A stretch of 64,000 nucleotides of DNA, taken from the NCBI RefSeq assembly GCF_900130015.1, contig NZ_FQXS01000001.1, positions 1 through 64,000 on the forward strand, given 5' to 3'. The position numbers and the translations under genes were made by a program. This DNA is from Desulfofustis glycolicus DSM 9705 (GTDB lineage Bacteria > Desulfobacterota > Desulfobulbia > Desulfobulbales > Desulfocapsaceae). Shown piece by piece: positions 54,394-63,541 of this stretch (the first letter of the stretch is position 1; every line of letters begins with the position of its first letter). The notes under the pieces were generated by a model that worked only from the letters and a program-made list of their open reading frames with translations, had not been told where the DNA came from and made no database searches.

Positions 54394-56958
54394 TCAGTTA
54401 ATTTCTTTGACCCGCTGCAGGAGCCGACGAGCCTTTTCCAGTGAATCTGATGCATTGGTATGGTTTGGGTCGAGACGCAGGGCTCTCTCCCAGGCCGCTA
54501 TGGCGCCTGTCAGATCCTCTTCGACGAAGAGCTTCACTCCGTGCTTAAACTGCTCCTCAGCCTTGACGGCCAGTTGTTGCTTGACATCGGCAATTGCCCG
54601 TTGGATCCCCTCGTGCGTCGAATCAACCTGCAGGAACATCGCCAACGCCTCCAGATAGCCCCCTTGGGCGGCAAGCTCCTGACCGCGCCTAAACAATGCG
54701 GCGTTGGCCTGCAGCCGGTCACGCGCCTCCTTCTGCCGTTGCTCTGTCCGCACCTGCTCGATCAGCGGAGAGACGTTCTTGAAGGCCGGATCGACACGGG
54801 TCAACGTGGCAATCGCCTCGTCGTATCGCTCCTCGTCCCAATATCGTTCAGTCAAACGCACCAAAGACAGGTTAAGAATATAGGAAGCCTCTTCATCACC
54901 GGGATTGTCACTAAGGATCGATTCGGCCACGGACAGCACCGCTTCGTACTCCTTATCGGCAAAGAGTCGGCGGGCGACCCTGATCTGCTTACTGTAATCG
55001 AGCAGGATCTTTGAAAACAGCGTGTCTAGATCGGCAAGCACAAGAATCTCACCGACTTGAGGCTCATCCTGACGCCCGCCGTTTGCCAGGAGCCGGACGG
55101 CAAAGGCGTAGTCGGCCGAACCGTAGACCGACTCGGCAATGGTGGCAAAGGAATCGCCTTCGCCCACGGTATATTCAATCGTCCGCTCGGCCTGATACCT
55201 GTTTTTCAGGTAATCAAGGGCCGTCTGATTCTGCGGATCAAGCCGCAACGCCTCGAGAAAAGCCTGCCGGGCTCCGTCACCGTCTTTGCGTTCAAACAGG
55301 TCCACTCCCTGCCGGGCATAAACCGCGGCAATCTCCTGTAATTGCTTGGAGAGAAAGGTTATTTTCTCATCGACCAAAATCTCGGCCTGCCGCCAATAGG
55401 TCACGGCTTCCTGGTAGCGTCCCGACCCCTCGTCCCGGAGCGCCTGGAGTTGAGCGGAGGCCGGCAGCAGCACCAGCGATTGTTCGGCCAGCACCGCCGC
55501 TGTTGCATCATCCCCCGACTGCGGCCCGGGAACGGCACAGCCGGCCAGTATCGGCAGCACGGCCAGTAAACAGCAGAGGGTTCTGACGACACGAAAAACC
55601 TCGACGAGCTGCTCCCGGTTCTTGATCTTCTGCGGAGGCAGTGCTTCGACCTCGGCGAAACCATCCAGATCCATTGTACCGTCGCTGTCGACGATAATCT
55701 CCCCGGCGCCGGCCAGGCTGTTCAGCGACGAGGCGACGTTGACGCTGTCGCCGATGACCGTGTATTCCATTTTCACCGACGAGCCGATGTTCCCTGCCAC
55801 GACGATGCCGGAAGCGATACCGATCCCGACCGAGGAGAGTAGCGGGTTGCCCCCTCCCGCCGCACGGGCCAGCTGGCGCTGCATCGCCACCGCCGCCCGG
55901 ATGCAGCGCTCCCGGTGGTTGGGATGGGCGACCGGGATACCAAAGACGGCCAGTACCGAATCGCCGATAAACTTGTCGACATAACCGCCGTGACTGAATA
56001 TCACCTCGGTGGCAATCGCGAAAAAATCGTTGAGCTTTTCCACCACCTCTTCCGGCTCTCTTCCTTCAGCATACGCGGTAAAGCCACGAATATCGGCAAA
56101 GAGAATCGATGCCTCGCTGCGCTGCCCCTTGAGCCAGGCTTGGCCTGGACTCCTGGTGATCAGATCGAGGACTTCCGAGCCGACGTATTTACCGAACGAC
56201 TCCTTGATCATCGCCTGTCGCGACAATTCCTCGCCCATGCGGTTGAAGGCCTGCCCGAGGCGCCCCAATTCGTCGTTGCGACTGCTGTCGACCTTGAAGT
56301 CGTAGTTGCCTCGGGCAATCTGCGACGTGGCCTGGACCAGCGCCGAGAGCGGCCTGGTGAAACGCAGGCTGTACATGACCGCGACAATCATTCCGAGACC
56401 GATGATGATCAGTGTAGCAGCAACGAGAAAGGCGCGTTCGTCGACGAACAGCTGTCTGATAAAATTCACCGACAACCCGACGTGTACCTCCCCGAGTTGC
56501 TTTTCCTGGAACAGGATCGGCATGCTCAAATTGAGGACCGGCCTGCCATCAGGCAAACGATAGTTGAAATAGGTCACCGCACCCTGCTGCACCCGTTCAC
56601 CGGCGCGCTCGAACGGTTCAAACCGGGTGTCGACTTTTTCATGGTCGGTATGCGCTTTGATGATATCTTCGGTATCGACGATCATCGCATAAAAGTGTCC
56701 GTCGACCGAAGCGACGTTGTTGATCAGGGTACTGAGCGTCAACGTATCGTCGGTGAGCAGCGGTACTTTGGCATTATCGGCAACGTAGCTCAGGCTGACC
56801 GAACCGAGCTTGACGATGTGATCATAGAGGCTCGTGCGCTGGCGCTCGATGATCACATAGCTGAGGATACCGATCGATACTGCCAGCACTACCATGGTGG
56901 CCAGGGAAAGCTGCAGCCAGATCGGAATTCTCGGCGAGGGAATGGTTTCGCTTTTCAC
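54394..56958 (-). CDS. Adenylate cyclase fused to a TPR lipoprotein-like half
   Basis: The protein has 854 residues. N-terminal half: TM1, a periplasmic sensor part (35-165), TM2 (about 172-195), HAMP, and a class III cyclase (SILFADIRGFTAYAE ... FGIPVAHPNH ... ASGIVVAGNIGS ... TVIGDSVNVASSLNSLAG) with metal Asp residues, ending EVFRVV as free cyclases do. It continues as RTLCCLLAVLPILAGC, a signal peptide with lipobox, then TPR-like repeats with a LysM-like piece (YTVGEGDSFATIAESVYG). This looks like two adjacent genes joined through a lost stop. If translated whole, the former signal peptide would be a third TM segment. Confidence 0.82.
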   Translation of the reverse strand: MKSETIPSPRIPIWLQLSLATMVVLAVSIGILSYVIIERQRTSLYDHIVKLGSVSLSYVADNAKVPLLTDDTLTLSTLINNVASVDGHFYAMIVDTEDIIKAHTDHEKVDTRFEPFERAGERVQQGAVTYFNYRLPDGRPVLNLSMPILFQEKQLGEVHVGLSVNFIRQLFVDERAFLVAATLIIIGLGMIVAVMYSLRFTRPLSALVQATSQIARGNYDFKVDSSRNDELGRLGQAFNRMGEELSRQAMIKESFGKYVGSEVLDLITRSPGQAWLKGQRSEASILFADIRGFTAYAEGREPEEVVEKLNDFFAIATEVIFSHGGYVDKFIGDSVLAVFGIPVAHPNHRERCIRAAVAMQRQLARAAGGGNPLLSSVGIGIASGIVVAGNIGSSVKMEYTVIGDSVNVASSLNSLAGAGEIIVDSDGTMDLDGFAEVEALPPQKIKNREQLVEVFRVVRTLCCLLAVLPILAGCAVPGPQSGDDATAAVLAEQSLVLLPASAQLQALRDEGSGRYQEAVTYWRQAEILVDEKITFLSKQLQEIAAVYARQGVDLFERKDGDGARQAFLEALRLDPQNQTALDYLKNRYQAERTIEYTVGEGDSFATIAESVYGSADYAFAVRLLANGGRQDEPQVGEILVLADLDTLFSKILLDYSKQIRVARRLFADKEYEAVLSVAESILSDNPGDEEASYILNLSLVRLTERYWDEERYDEAIATLTRVDPAFKNVSPLIEQVRTEQRQKEARDRLQANAALFRRGQELAAQGGYLEALAMFLQVDSTHEGIQRAIADVKQQLAVKAEEQFKHGVKLFVEEDLTGAIAAWERALRLDPNHTNASDSLEKARRLLQRVKEIN

Positions 56959-57272
56959 CGTGTTGTTCTGTCTTCCAGATGTCCGCTCTAAACAATACCG
57001 GTTCGGTCCAATCTCCGGGTTAAGTGAGAACCATGCGCCCCCGAAGCAGCACCTCTAGACCTGCACCTAATTACTCTCTTTAATCCTGATTTTAAACGGA
57101 AATTAAAATTATTCAAACTAGCAGGGCGGCCGAGCCAATCCCCTTGGCGAGTCGCCGAACGGTGCGCACCCCGAGAATGCCGACCCGGCAGGCATGGTTC
57201 CCGTCTCGTCAGGCCAAGAGCTATCATAGCACGTTCACCGCCCCAGGGGAACAGATCGGCCGTCAGCGCCCA
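56959..57272. other. Gene-free region upstream of the cyclase gene
   Basis: No gene is supported. On the minus strand TATGAT near 57220-57230 could be a -10 box. A palindrome GGTGCGCACC lies near 57160, and 57070-57120 is A/T-rich. Confidence 0.35.
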
Positions 57273-58232
57273 TCAGGCATGATTACGCAGTTTCAGCTCA
57301 ATCGGATGCGGATTGAGATACCATTGATTCTGCAGATACGGCTCGTCATATTTCCGGATATAGTGGTTGAACAGGGTCAACGGCACAATGAGCGGCACGT
57401 GATTGGCACGAAACTGATCGATGATCTCCAGGAGTTCCTGTTTTTCGTCGCCGCTAAGCAGTTTCTTGAAATAGCCCATCATGTGCATCATTACGTTACA
57501 ATGTTTTTTCACCGTCGGTTTGAGCTTCATCGCAGCCATCAGAAGTTCCTGGTACGCGGCAAACAACGACCGCGGCTCACTGCTGCCGGCCCGGGCGACC
57601 AACCGTCCGAGTTCACGATAATGCTGTTCGCTATGCGACCGCAACAACAGCTTGTGACTGGTATGAAAGGCCACCAAAACCGCTGCGGTAGCCTGCTCAC
57701 ACGCGGTGCGCCAGCGACGGTAGACGAAAACGGACTCGATGAAATTTTCACGCAGCACCAGATCGTGCAATCTTCCCTCCTCCTCGACCGGCAACCAGTT
57801 GAAATGATCGATAAAGGCCCGGGCGAACAGGCCGACGCCGGCCGAGCGGGGCACGCCATTGGCGTCATAGACCTTGACTCGTTCCATGCCCGACGACGGC
57901 GACTTACTCTTGAAGATAAAGCCGCAGAGTTCTTCATTGGCCAGTTCCCGCACCCGTTCAGCTGCCCAACGAGTCATCCGGTCGGTCATGTCGGCGCCAC
58001 TCCTGACGGTTACCAGCCGTGGCGCCGTCGGGTCGCCGACCAGACGCATCGCTTCCCGCGGCACCGGCAGACCGCACTCCACCTCCGGACAGACCGGCAC
58101 GAAGGTAAAGAACCGGCCGAGGATATCGGTAATATAGCGATCACGCTTATGCCCGCCGTCGTAGCGGACCTCGTTACCGACCAGGCAGGAACTGACGCCG
58201 ATCCTGATCGTTTCATCCGTTTCGCTCTCCAT
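57273..58232 (-). CDS. YbgA-like DUF523-DUF1722 protein
   Basis: The 319-residue protein has two parts. Residues 8-150 form DUF523 (GVSSCLVGNEVRYDGGHKRD, FVPVCPEVECGLPVPREAM, FKSKSPSSGME), with conserved Cys residues. Residues 160-310 are DUF1722 (FHTSHKLLLRSHS, HCNVMMHMMGYF, YLNPHP), as in E. coli YbgA. In E. coli ybgA is next to the photolyase gene phr. Here the two are divergent with a 158-base gap. The close link suggests a role in light or UV stress, but the reaction is unknown. A shared promoter region at 58233-58390 would control both. Confidence 0.85.
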   Translation of the reverse strand: MESETDETIRIGVSSCLVGNEVRYDGGHKRDRYITDILGRFFTFVPVCPEVECGLPVPREAMRLVGDPTAPRLVTVRSGADMTDRMTRWAAERVRELANEELCGFIFKSKSPSSGMERVKVYDANGVPRSAGVGLFARAFIDHFNWLPVEEEGRLHDLVLRENFIESVFVYRRWRTACEQATAAVLVAFHTSHKLLLRSHSEQHYRELGRLVARAGSSEPRSLFAAYQELLMAAMKLKPTVKKHCNVMMHMMGYFKKLLSGDEKQELLEIIDQFRANHVPLIVPLTLFNHYIRKYDEPYLQNQWYLNPHPIELKLRNHA

Positions 58233-58390
58233 GGCTCCTTCTCCTCTGTCGCTGATGGGTGATGTGAAATTTTGTCGTAGTGATTATCATAGCACCGATA
58301 TGAGATTTCGTCGCAAAAAACCATGCACGATACCGGTAGCACAGGTCCAGTGTTCCTCGGATTCAACCGAATAATTACGGAGATGCGCCG

Positions 58391-59770
58391 GTGAACCGCA
58401 AAAGCAGAGACATCGAACGGCGCAGTCGCCTGCTCGTCGACGGCCGTCGTGGCGCCGGGCCGGTGGTCTACTGGCTGTCACGTGACCAGCGGGTACACGA
58501 CAATTGGGCCCTGCTCTGCGCCCAGCAGGAGGCCTTGATTCGGGGCCGGGGGCTGGTTGTGGTCTTCTGCCTGGTCACCGATTATCCGGGCGGTGAGCAA
58601 CGCAGCTATCACTTCCTGCTGGCCGGCCTAGCCGAACTGGCCCGGCAACTGGCGGAGCTCGGCATCGGTTTCGTCCTACTGCGCGGAGATCCGGCCCTGG
58701 CCCTACCACCCTGGCTCCACCGGATCGATGCCTGCACGCTGATCGGCGATTTTGACCCTCTGCGCCTCAAACGACAGTGGCAGCGCCGATTGCTCGCCGA
58801 AATCGGAATACCATTTATCGAGGTCGACGCCCATAATGTCATACCGGCCTGGATCGCCTCGAACAAGAGGGAATACAGCGCGGCCACGTTTCGGCCGAAG
58901 TATCGGCGGCTGATTGACGATTACCTGACCGATATACCGGCGGTGATCCGTCATCCGCATCCCGGCCCGGCCGCTTCTCCGCCGCTGGAGACGGACCGGT
59001 TGCTCGGTGAGGTTACCGGCCGCCGAGCCGGCCCGGTTAATTGGCTGGTACCGGGCGAAACCGCCGGCAAGGCGGCTGTCGAAACGGCACTAAACGACCG
59101 GCTGCCGGGCTACGCGAGCCGGCGCAACGACCCGTGCGGAAACGGGCAATCGAACCTGTCGCCCTACCTCCATTTCGGCCAGATCTCCGCCCAGCGATTG
59201 GCCTGGCGCGTTTCCGGGGCACCGCTGGCAGAGGAGGATCGACAGGCCTTTCTCGAGGAATTACTCGTCCGCCGCGAGCTGGCCGACAATTTCTGCCTCC
59301 ATGAATCCGACTACGACCGCTTTGCCGGCTTTCCCGCCTGGGCCCGGCAGAGCCTGGACGAACATCGCGGCGACCGTCGGCCGTATTGCTACAGCCTTGC
59401 CGAACTGGAAAACGGTGGCAGCCACGAAGCACTATGGAATGCCTGCCAGCGCGATCTGGTTGCGACCGGCAAACTGCACGGCTACCTGCGCATGTACTGG
59501 GCCAAAAAGATCCTAGAATGGACGAGTGAGCCGGAAGAAGCACTGCACATCGCCATCACCCTGAACGACCGCTATTCCCTGGACGGCCGGGATGCAAACG
59601 GCTACACCGGCATCGCCTGGTCAATCGGCGGGGTGCACGACCGGGCCTGGCCGCGTCGACTGATCTTCGGCAAAGTCCGCTTCATGAACGAAAAAGGCTG
59701 CCGGAGAAAGTTCGCGGTGGATGACTATATCACCGCAGTCAATCTCAACCATCGACGGGACAGGTTTTAA
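58391..59770 (+). CDS. phr: Class II CPD photolyase
   Basis: The 459-residue protein repairs cyclobutane pyrimidine dimers with light and FAD. It starts with GTG at 58391, nine bases after GGAG. The N-terminal antenna domain (VVYWLSRDQRVHDNWALL) is typical of class II. FAD-binding segments SNLSPYLHFGQISAQR, LVRRELADNFC and LHGYLRMYWAKKILEW follow. NDRYSLDGRDANGYTGIAWSIGGVHDRAW is the class II C-terminal signature. A palindrome GGACAGG-TTTTAA-CCTGTCC spans the stop codon and may end transcription. Presence in a presumed anaerobe implies exposure to light. Confidence 0.94.
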   Translation: MNRKSRDIERRSRLLVDGRRGAGPVVYWLSRDQRVHDNWALLCAQQEALIRGRGLVVVFCLVTDYPGGEQRSYHFLLAGLAELARQLAELGIGFVLLRGDPALALPPWLHRIDACTLIGDFDPLRLKRQWQRRLLAEIGIPFIEVDAHNVIPAWIASNKREYSAATFRPKYRRLIDDYLTDIPAVIRHPHPGPAASPPLETDRLLGEVTGRRAGPVNWLVPGETAGKAAVETALNDRLPGYASRRNDPCGNGQSNLSPYLHFGQISAQRLAWRVSGAPLAEEDRQAFLEELLVRRELADNFCLHESDYDRFAGFPAWARQSLDEHRGDRRPYCYSLAELENGGSHEALWNACQRDLVATGKLHGYLRMYWAKKILEWTSEPEEALHIAITLNDRYSLDGRDANGYTGIAWSIGGVHDRAWPRRLIFGKVRFMNEKGCRRKFAVDDYITAVNLNHRRDRF

Positions 59771-60044
59771 CCTGTCCTCCGCTAACTAATTAAGCACAAC
59801 CGGCGCCGAGCAACCACCTCCAGCGCAGTGGCCGGCTGGTCCGGCAGGTCCTCCCTCCCGGCTGAAATAGGGCGTACAGCCCCCTCGCTCCTTGTCAATT
59901 CGTCACTACTCTATAACCAATAGTAGACAAAACTATCATTTTACACTCATTTACTCCCTATTGTTTTCCAATCAATCGCTCCCTACCTTTGTTCTAACAA
60001 CGCAGCAGTTCACCTGCACGATTCACGCTCTACGAGGTTATGCA

Positions 60045-60620
60045 ATGATAAAACAATCGTCCCGGCTCCACCGGCTTATCATTACCGTCTTTCTGCTCGG
60101 CTCGCTTGCCCTTGCCGGCGGATGTAGTAAAATGGATGTGCATCACTATGACGGCCGGACCCCGCGCTTCGATATCATCGACTTTTTCAGTGGCCAGACG
60201 CGCGGCTGGGGCATCGTCCAAGACCGGTTCGGCAACCTGAAACGGCAATTCGTTGTGGATATTGCCGGCCACCTCGATGGTGACGGCAACCTGGTACTTG
60301 AGGAAGATTTTTCTTGGGACGACGGGGAACTCAGTCGCCGCGTCTGGACCATTTCCCGAATCGAAGAGGGCGCTCTGCGAGGCCGCGCGGACGATGTCGT
60401 CGGCGAGGCGTCGGGTGAGACTGCGGGCAACGTGCTGAACTGGCAATACAAACTGGAACTGGTGATCGACGGATCTACCTGGGTCGTTGCTCTTGACGAC
60501 TGGATGTTCCTGCAGCCGGACAACATTCTGCTTAACCGGGCCGAGATGAGTAAATTCGGCATCCGGGTCGGTGATGTCACCATCGCCTTCCAGAAACAAC
60601 CCAACCCTGGAGGAAACTGA
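60045..60620 (+). CDS. DUF3833-family lipoprotein
   Basis: The 191-residue protein has a lipoprotein signal with lipobox LAGGC (Cys at about 27). The DUF3833 pattern follows: FDIIDFFSGQTRGWGIVQDRFGNL, then LEEDFSWDDGELSRRVW and DWMFLQPDNILLNRA. GAGG precedes the ATG at 60045. It opens the operon that continues to the right edge. It starts after 274 bases without a gene, where the operon promoter should lie. DUF3833 genes are regularly found with CFA-synthase-like, FAD-oxidoreductase and DUF1365 genes. Confidence 0.87.
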   Translation: MIKQSSRLHRLIITVFLLGSLALAGGCSKMDVHHYDGRTPRFDIIDFFSGQTRGWGIVQDRFGNLKRQFVVDIAGHLDGDGNLVLEEDFSWDDGELSRRVWTISRIEEGALRGRADDVVGEASGETAGNVLNWQYKLELVIDGSTWVVALDDWMFLQPDNILLNRAEMSKFGIRVGDVTIAFQKQPNPGGN

Positions 60621-60622
60621 TC

Positions 60623-61171
60623 ATGGCTCGCTTGCCGTTCTTTCTCTTAACTCTCGGTCTGATCCTGGCCCTCCAATCACCGGCCCATGCGGCAACGGAG
60701 CTGGCCCCGATCGGTTCCGGCAGCGTGCGCTATCTTGGCCTGATCAAGGTCTACGATGCGACTCTTTACGCCCCGCTGCAATCCAGCGAAACGGCCATCC
60801 TCGGAGCCGAGCAATCCATCTGTCTGCAACTCGACTACGCGGTCGACGTACCGTCCTCGGCCTTTATCGAAGCAGCAGAGACCATCCTGGCCCGGCAACA
60901 CGAACCGGATGTACTGACCCGGGTACGACCGCAGATAGACGTGATCCACGGCAGTTATCGCGATGTCGGCGACGGCGACAGTTACCGGCTCTGTTACGAC
61001 GACACCAGCGGACGGAGCAGGCTGGCGCTCAACGACGAGATCCTGGCAACCGTCGACTCCGCCGAATTCGCCGCCATCTATTTCGGTATCTGGCTCAGTC
61101 CCGACCAACCGCTGGACGAATCTTTGCGAGACGATCTCTTTGCCGGCCTGAAGCAGGAGATAAACAAATGA
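60623..61171 (+). CDS. Chalcone-isomerase-like exported protein
   Basis: The 182-residue protein has a signal peptide (FFLLTLGLILALQSPAHA). It continues as a chalcone-isomerase-like fold of the bacterial CHI-related class: GSGSVRYLGLIKVYDATLYA, QLDYAVDVPSSAFIEAA, and AIYFGIWLSPDQPLDESLRDDL. Bacterial members are not flavonoid enzymes and their role is unknown; the fold binds fatty acids in plants. It starts two bases after the lipoprotein stop and overlaps the next start by ATGA. Confidence 0.82.
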   Translation: MARLPFFLLTLGLILALQSPAHAATELAPIGSGSVRYLGLIKVYDATLYAPLQSSETAILGAEQSICLQLDYAVDVPSSAFIEAAETILARQHEPDVLTRVRPQIDVIHGSYRDVGDGDSYRLCYDDTSGRSRLALNDEILATVDSAEFAAIYFGIWLSPDQPLDESLRDDLFAGLKQEINK

Positions 61172-61593
61172 ACAGACTGGACGATTTCCTGGCTGTCTAC
61201 CAACAGCTCACGGCCGACAATCTCGACCTGCTCGACACAGTCTACAGCAGAGATATCGAGTTTTGCGACCCGGCCCATGTAATCCACGGTCTGGACGCAC
61301 TGCGAAGCTATTTTGGTGAACTTTACCGGAACGCCGACTCGGTCGGTTTTTCCTTCATTCGCCGGCACCTCGTCGATGATGAGGCTTATCTGAGCTGGCG
61401 CATGAGTTTTCGCCACCCGAAACTGGCCCGCGGCCGAACCATCGAGGTCGACGGCATGAGCTACCTGCAGTTCGATGAAGCCGACAAAGTCCGCTATCAC
61501 CGGGACTATTTCGATCTTGGCGCAATGCTCTACGAGCACCTGCCGCTGCTCGGCTCGCTCGTCAAAACTATCAAACGGAGGCTCGGCACATGA
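61168..61593 (+). CDS. SnoaL-like (NTF2-fold) protein
   Basis: The 141-residue protein has an NTF2/SnoaL cone fold: FLAVYQQLTADNLDLLDTVYSRDIEFCDPAHVIHG, then YLSWRMSFRHP and YHRDYFDLGAMLYEHLPLLG. Members serve as isomerases, cyclases or binding pockets. It overlaps both neighbours by four bases, so it is strictly coupled to them. A role with the lipid-modifying enzymes is likely but unproven. Confidence 0.82.
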   Translation: MNRLDDFLAVYQQLTADNLDLLDTVYSRDIEFCDPAHVIHGLDALRSYFGELYRNADSVGFSFIRRHLVDDEAYLSWRMSFRHPKLARGRTIEVDGMSYLQFDEADKVRYHRDYFDLGAMLYEHLPLLGSLVKTIKRRLGT

Positions 61594-62309
61594 ATATCCT
61601 GATCACCGGCGCCACCTCGGGTATCGGCAGGCAACTGGCCGTTGACTATCTCGCCGCCGGCCACCGGGTCTGGGCGATCGGCCGCAACGAACAGCAACTC
61701 GAGGAACTCGCCGGTCTCGGCGCAGAGACCGGAGCCGTCGATCTGCTCGACCGCGAGGCGACCCTGGCCTGGTTCGGCAGACTGGACCGCATCGATTGTG
61801 CCATCCTCTCGGCCGGCTCCTGTGAATACATCGACCTGCCCGATTTCGACAGCGCGCTGCTTGCCCGGGTCATGCGTATCAATGTGGAGACCATGGGGCA
61901 CAGCATCGAAGGCGTCCTGCCTGCCCTGCGACGCAGCGAAGCGCCGCAGCTGGTCGGCATCGGTTCCGCCGCCGCCTATCTGCCGCTGCCCCGTGCCGAG
62001 GCCTATGGTGCCTCGAAAGCAGCCGTCGCCTACCTGATCGAGACCTTGCGCATTACGCTGGCCGCCGAGGGTATCGCGGTCAGCCTGGTCTGCCCCGGCT
62101 TCGTCAAGACGCCGCTGACCGACCGCAACGACTTTCCAATGCCGTTTATGGTCACCACCGAGCAGGCCAGCGCTGCAATCCGTGCCGGCATCGCCAAACG
62201 CGAGGCCGAGATCCATTTCCCGAAACGTTTCACGCTACTGATGAAAGCGGCATCGCTGCTGCCGCGCGGACTCTGGCTGCGGCTGGCACAACGGATGAAA
62301 AAATCATGA
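61590..62309 (+). CDS. Short-chain dehydrogenase/reductase
   Basis: The 239-residue SDR has the NAD(P) loop TGATSGIGRQLA (about 7-18), the SAGS-type segment (LSAGSCEYID replacing NNAG) and the catalytic Ser in GIGSAAAYLPL. The YxxxK pair in YGASKAAVAYL and VCPGFVKTPL are also present. Substrate unknown. It is coupled to the neighbouring genes by ATGA overlaps. Confidence 0.9.
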   Translation: MNILITGATSGIGRQLAVDYLAAGHRVWAIGRNEQQLEELAGLGAETGAVDLLDREATLAWFGRLDRIDCAILSAGSCEYIDLPDFDSALLARVMRINVETMGHSIEGVLPALRRSEAPQLVGIGSAAAYLPLPRAEAYGASKAAVAYLIETLRITLAAEGIAVSLVCPGFVKTPLTDRNDFPMPFMVTTEQASAAIRAGIAKREAEIHFPKRFTLLMKAASLLPRGLWLRLAQRMKKS

Positions 62310-63541
62310 AATCGATCGCCGTCATCGGCACCGGCATCGCCGGCCTGACCAGCGCCTATTACCTGTCCCGGCAACATCGGGTAACCGTATTCGAGGCAAA
62401 CGACTATATCGGCGGCCATACCCACACTGTCGATATCGACTATGACGGCGAACGGAGCGCCATCGATACCGGCTTTATCGTCTTTAACGATCGCACCTAT
62501 CCGAACTTCATCCGGCTGCTCAATGAACTCGGCGTTGCCTACCAGCCGACCGAGATGAGTTTTTCGGTGCGCAACGACGCGATCGGCTTGGAATACAACG
62601 GCCACAACCTGAGCAGCCTGTTCGCCCAACGTAAAAACCTGGTCAACCCGGCTTTTCTGCGGATGCTTGCCGACGTCGTCCGCTTCAACCGCAGCGTCCG
62701 GACCGAGGCCTCGCACGAGCGACTGTACACCATCGGCGACTACCTGGACGAGCACCGTTTCGGCTCGCTCTTCGCCGACAATTATCTGCTGCCGATGATC
62801 GCCGCCATCTGGTCGATGGGGCTCGATGATGCCCGGGCCTTTCCGTTGCATTTTTTCGCCCGGTTTTTCGAGAACCATGGGCTGCTCAACCTGGTGGACC
62901 GACCGCAGTGGTATACCATTATCGGCGGCTCGCGCAGCTATATCGAGCCGCTAACCGCGCCGTTTGCAAACTCGATCCGGCTCAGCAGCCCGGTCGAGCG
63001 AATCGTCCGCAGCGCTGATTCGGTGCAGGTGACGAGCAGCGGGACAACTGAGACCTTTGACGAGGTAGTACTCGCCTGTCACGGCGACGAAGCCCTGGCC
63101 CTGATCGGCGATCCGAGCGGGCGGGAACGGGCGGTCCTGGAGAAGATCCGCTTTACCGACAACGAGGTGCTGCTGCACACCGACGAGAGCATCCTGCCGC
63201 GGCAGCGTCGGGCCTGGGCAAGCTGGAACTATCGACTCGACCCGGCCCGCAGCGGGCAGACGACGCTGACCTACAACATGAACATCCTGCAGCGCCTGAA
63301 CAAAAAGCATACCTATCTGGTGACGCTCAACGAGTCGATCGACGAAACCAAGGTGCTGGCCCGTTTCAACTATCACCACCCGGCCTACGATATGCGCCTT
63401 CTCGAGGCCCAGGAAGACTGGTCGAGCATATCCGGCAGCAACCGGCTCCATTTCTGCGGTGCATATTGGTTCAACGGCTTCCATGAAGACGGGGTGCACA
63501 GTGCGCTGCGGGTCTGCGCGTCGCTGGGGGTGCCGGTATGA
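62306..63541 (+). CDS. FAD-dependent (amine-oxidase-type) oxidoreductase
   Basis: The 411-residue protein has a dinucleotide-binding start GTGIAGLTSAYYLSR and then VFEANDYIGGHTHTV, typical of flavin-containing amine oxidase-like dehydrogenases. DTGFIVFNDRTYPNFIRLL and CGAYWFNGFHEDGVHSAL at the C-terminus are hallmarks of the subgroup found beside DUF1365 and cyclopropane-fatty-acid synthase genes. In Rhodobacter, genes of this kind take part in making furan fatty acids. ATGA overlaps on both sides show coupling. Confidence 0.88.
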   Translation: MKSIAVIGTGIAGLTSAYYLSRQHRVTVFEANDYIGGHTHTVDIDYDGERSAIDTGFIVFNDRTYPNFIRLLNELGVAYQPTEMSFSVRNDAIGLEYNGHNLSSLFAQRKNLVNPAFLRMLADVVRFNRSVRTEASHERLYTIGDYLDEHRFGSLFADNYLLPMIAAIWSMGLDDARAFPLHFFARFFENHGLLNLVDRPQWYTIIGGSRSYIEPLTAPFANSIRLSSPVERIVRSADSVQVTSSGTTETFDEVVLACHGDEALALIGDPSGRERAVLEKIRFTDNEVLLHTDESILPRQRRAWASWNYRLDPARSGQTTLTYNMNILQRLNKKHTYLVTLNESIDETKVLARFNYHHPAYDMRLLEAQEDWSSISGSNRLHFCGAYWFNGFHEDGVHSALRVCASLGVPV

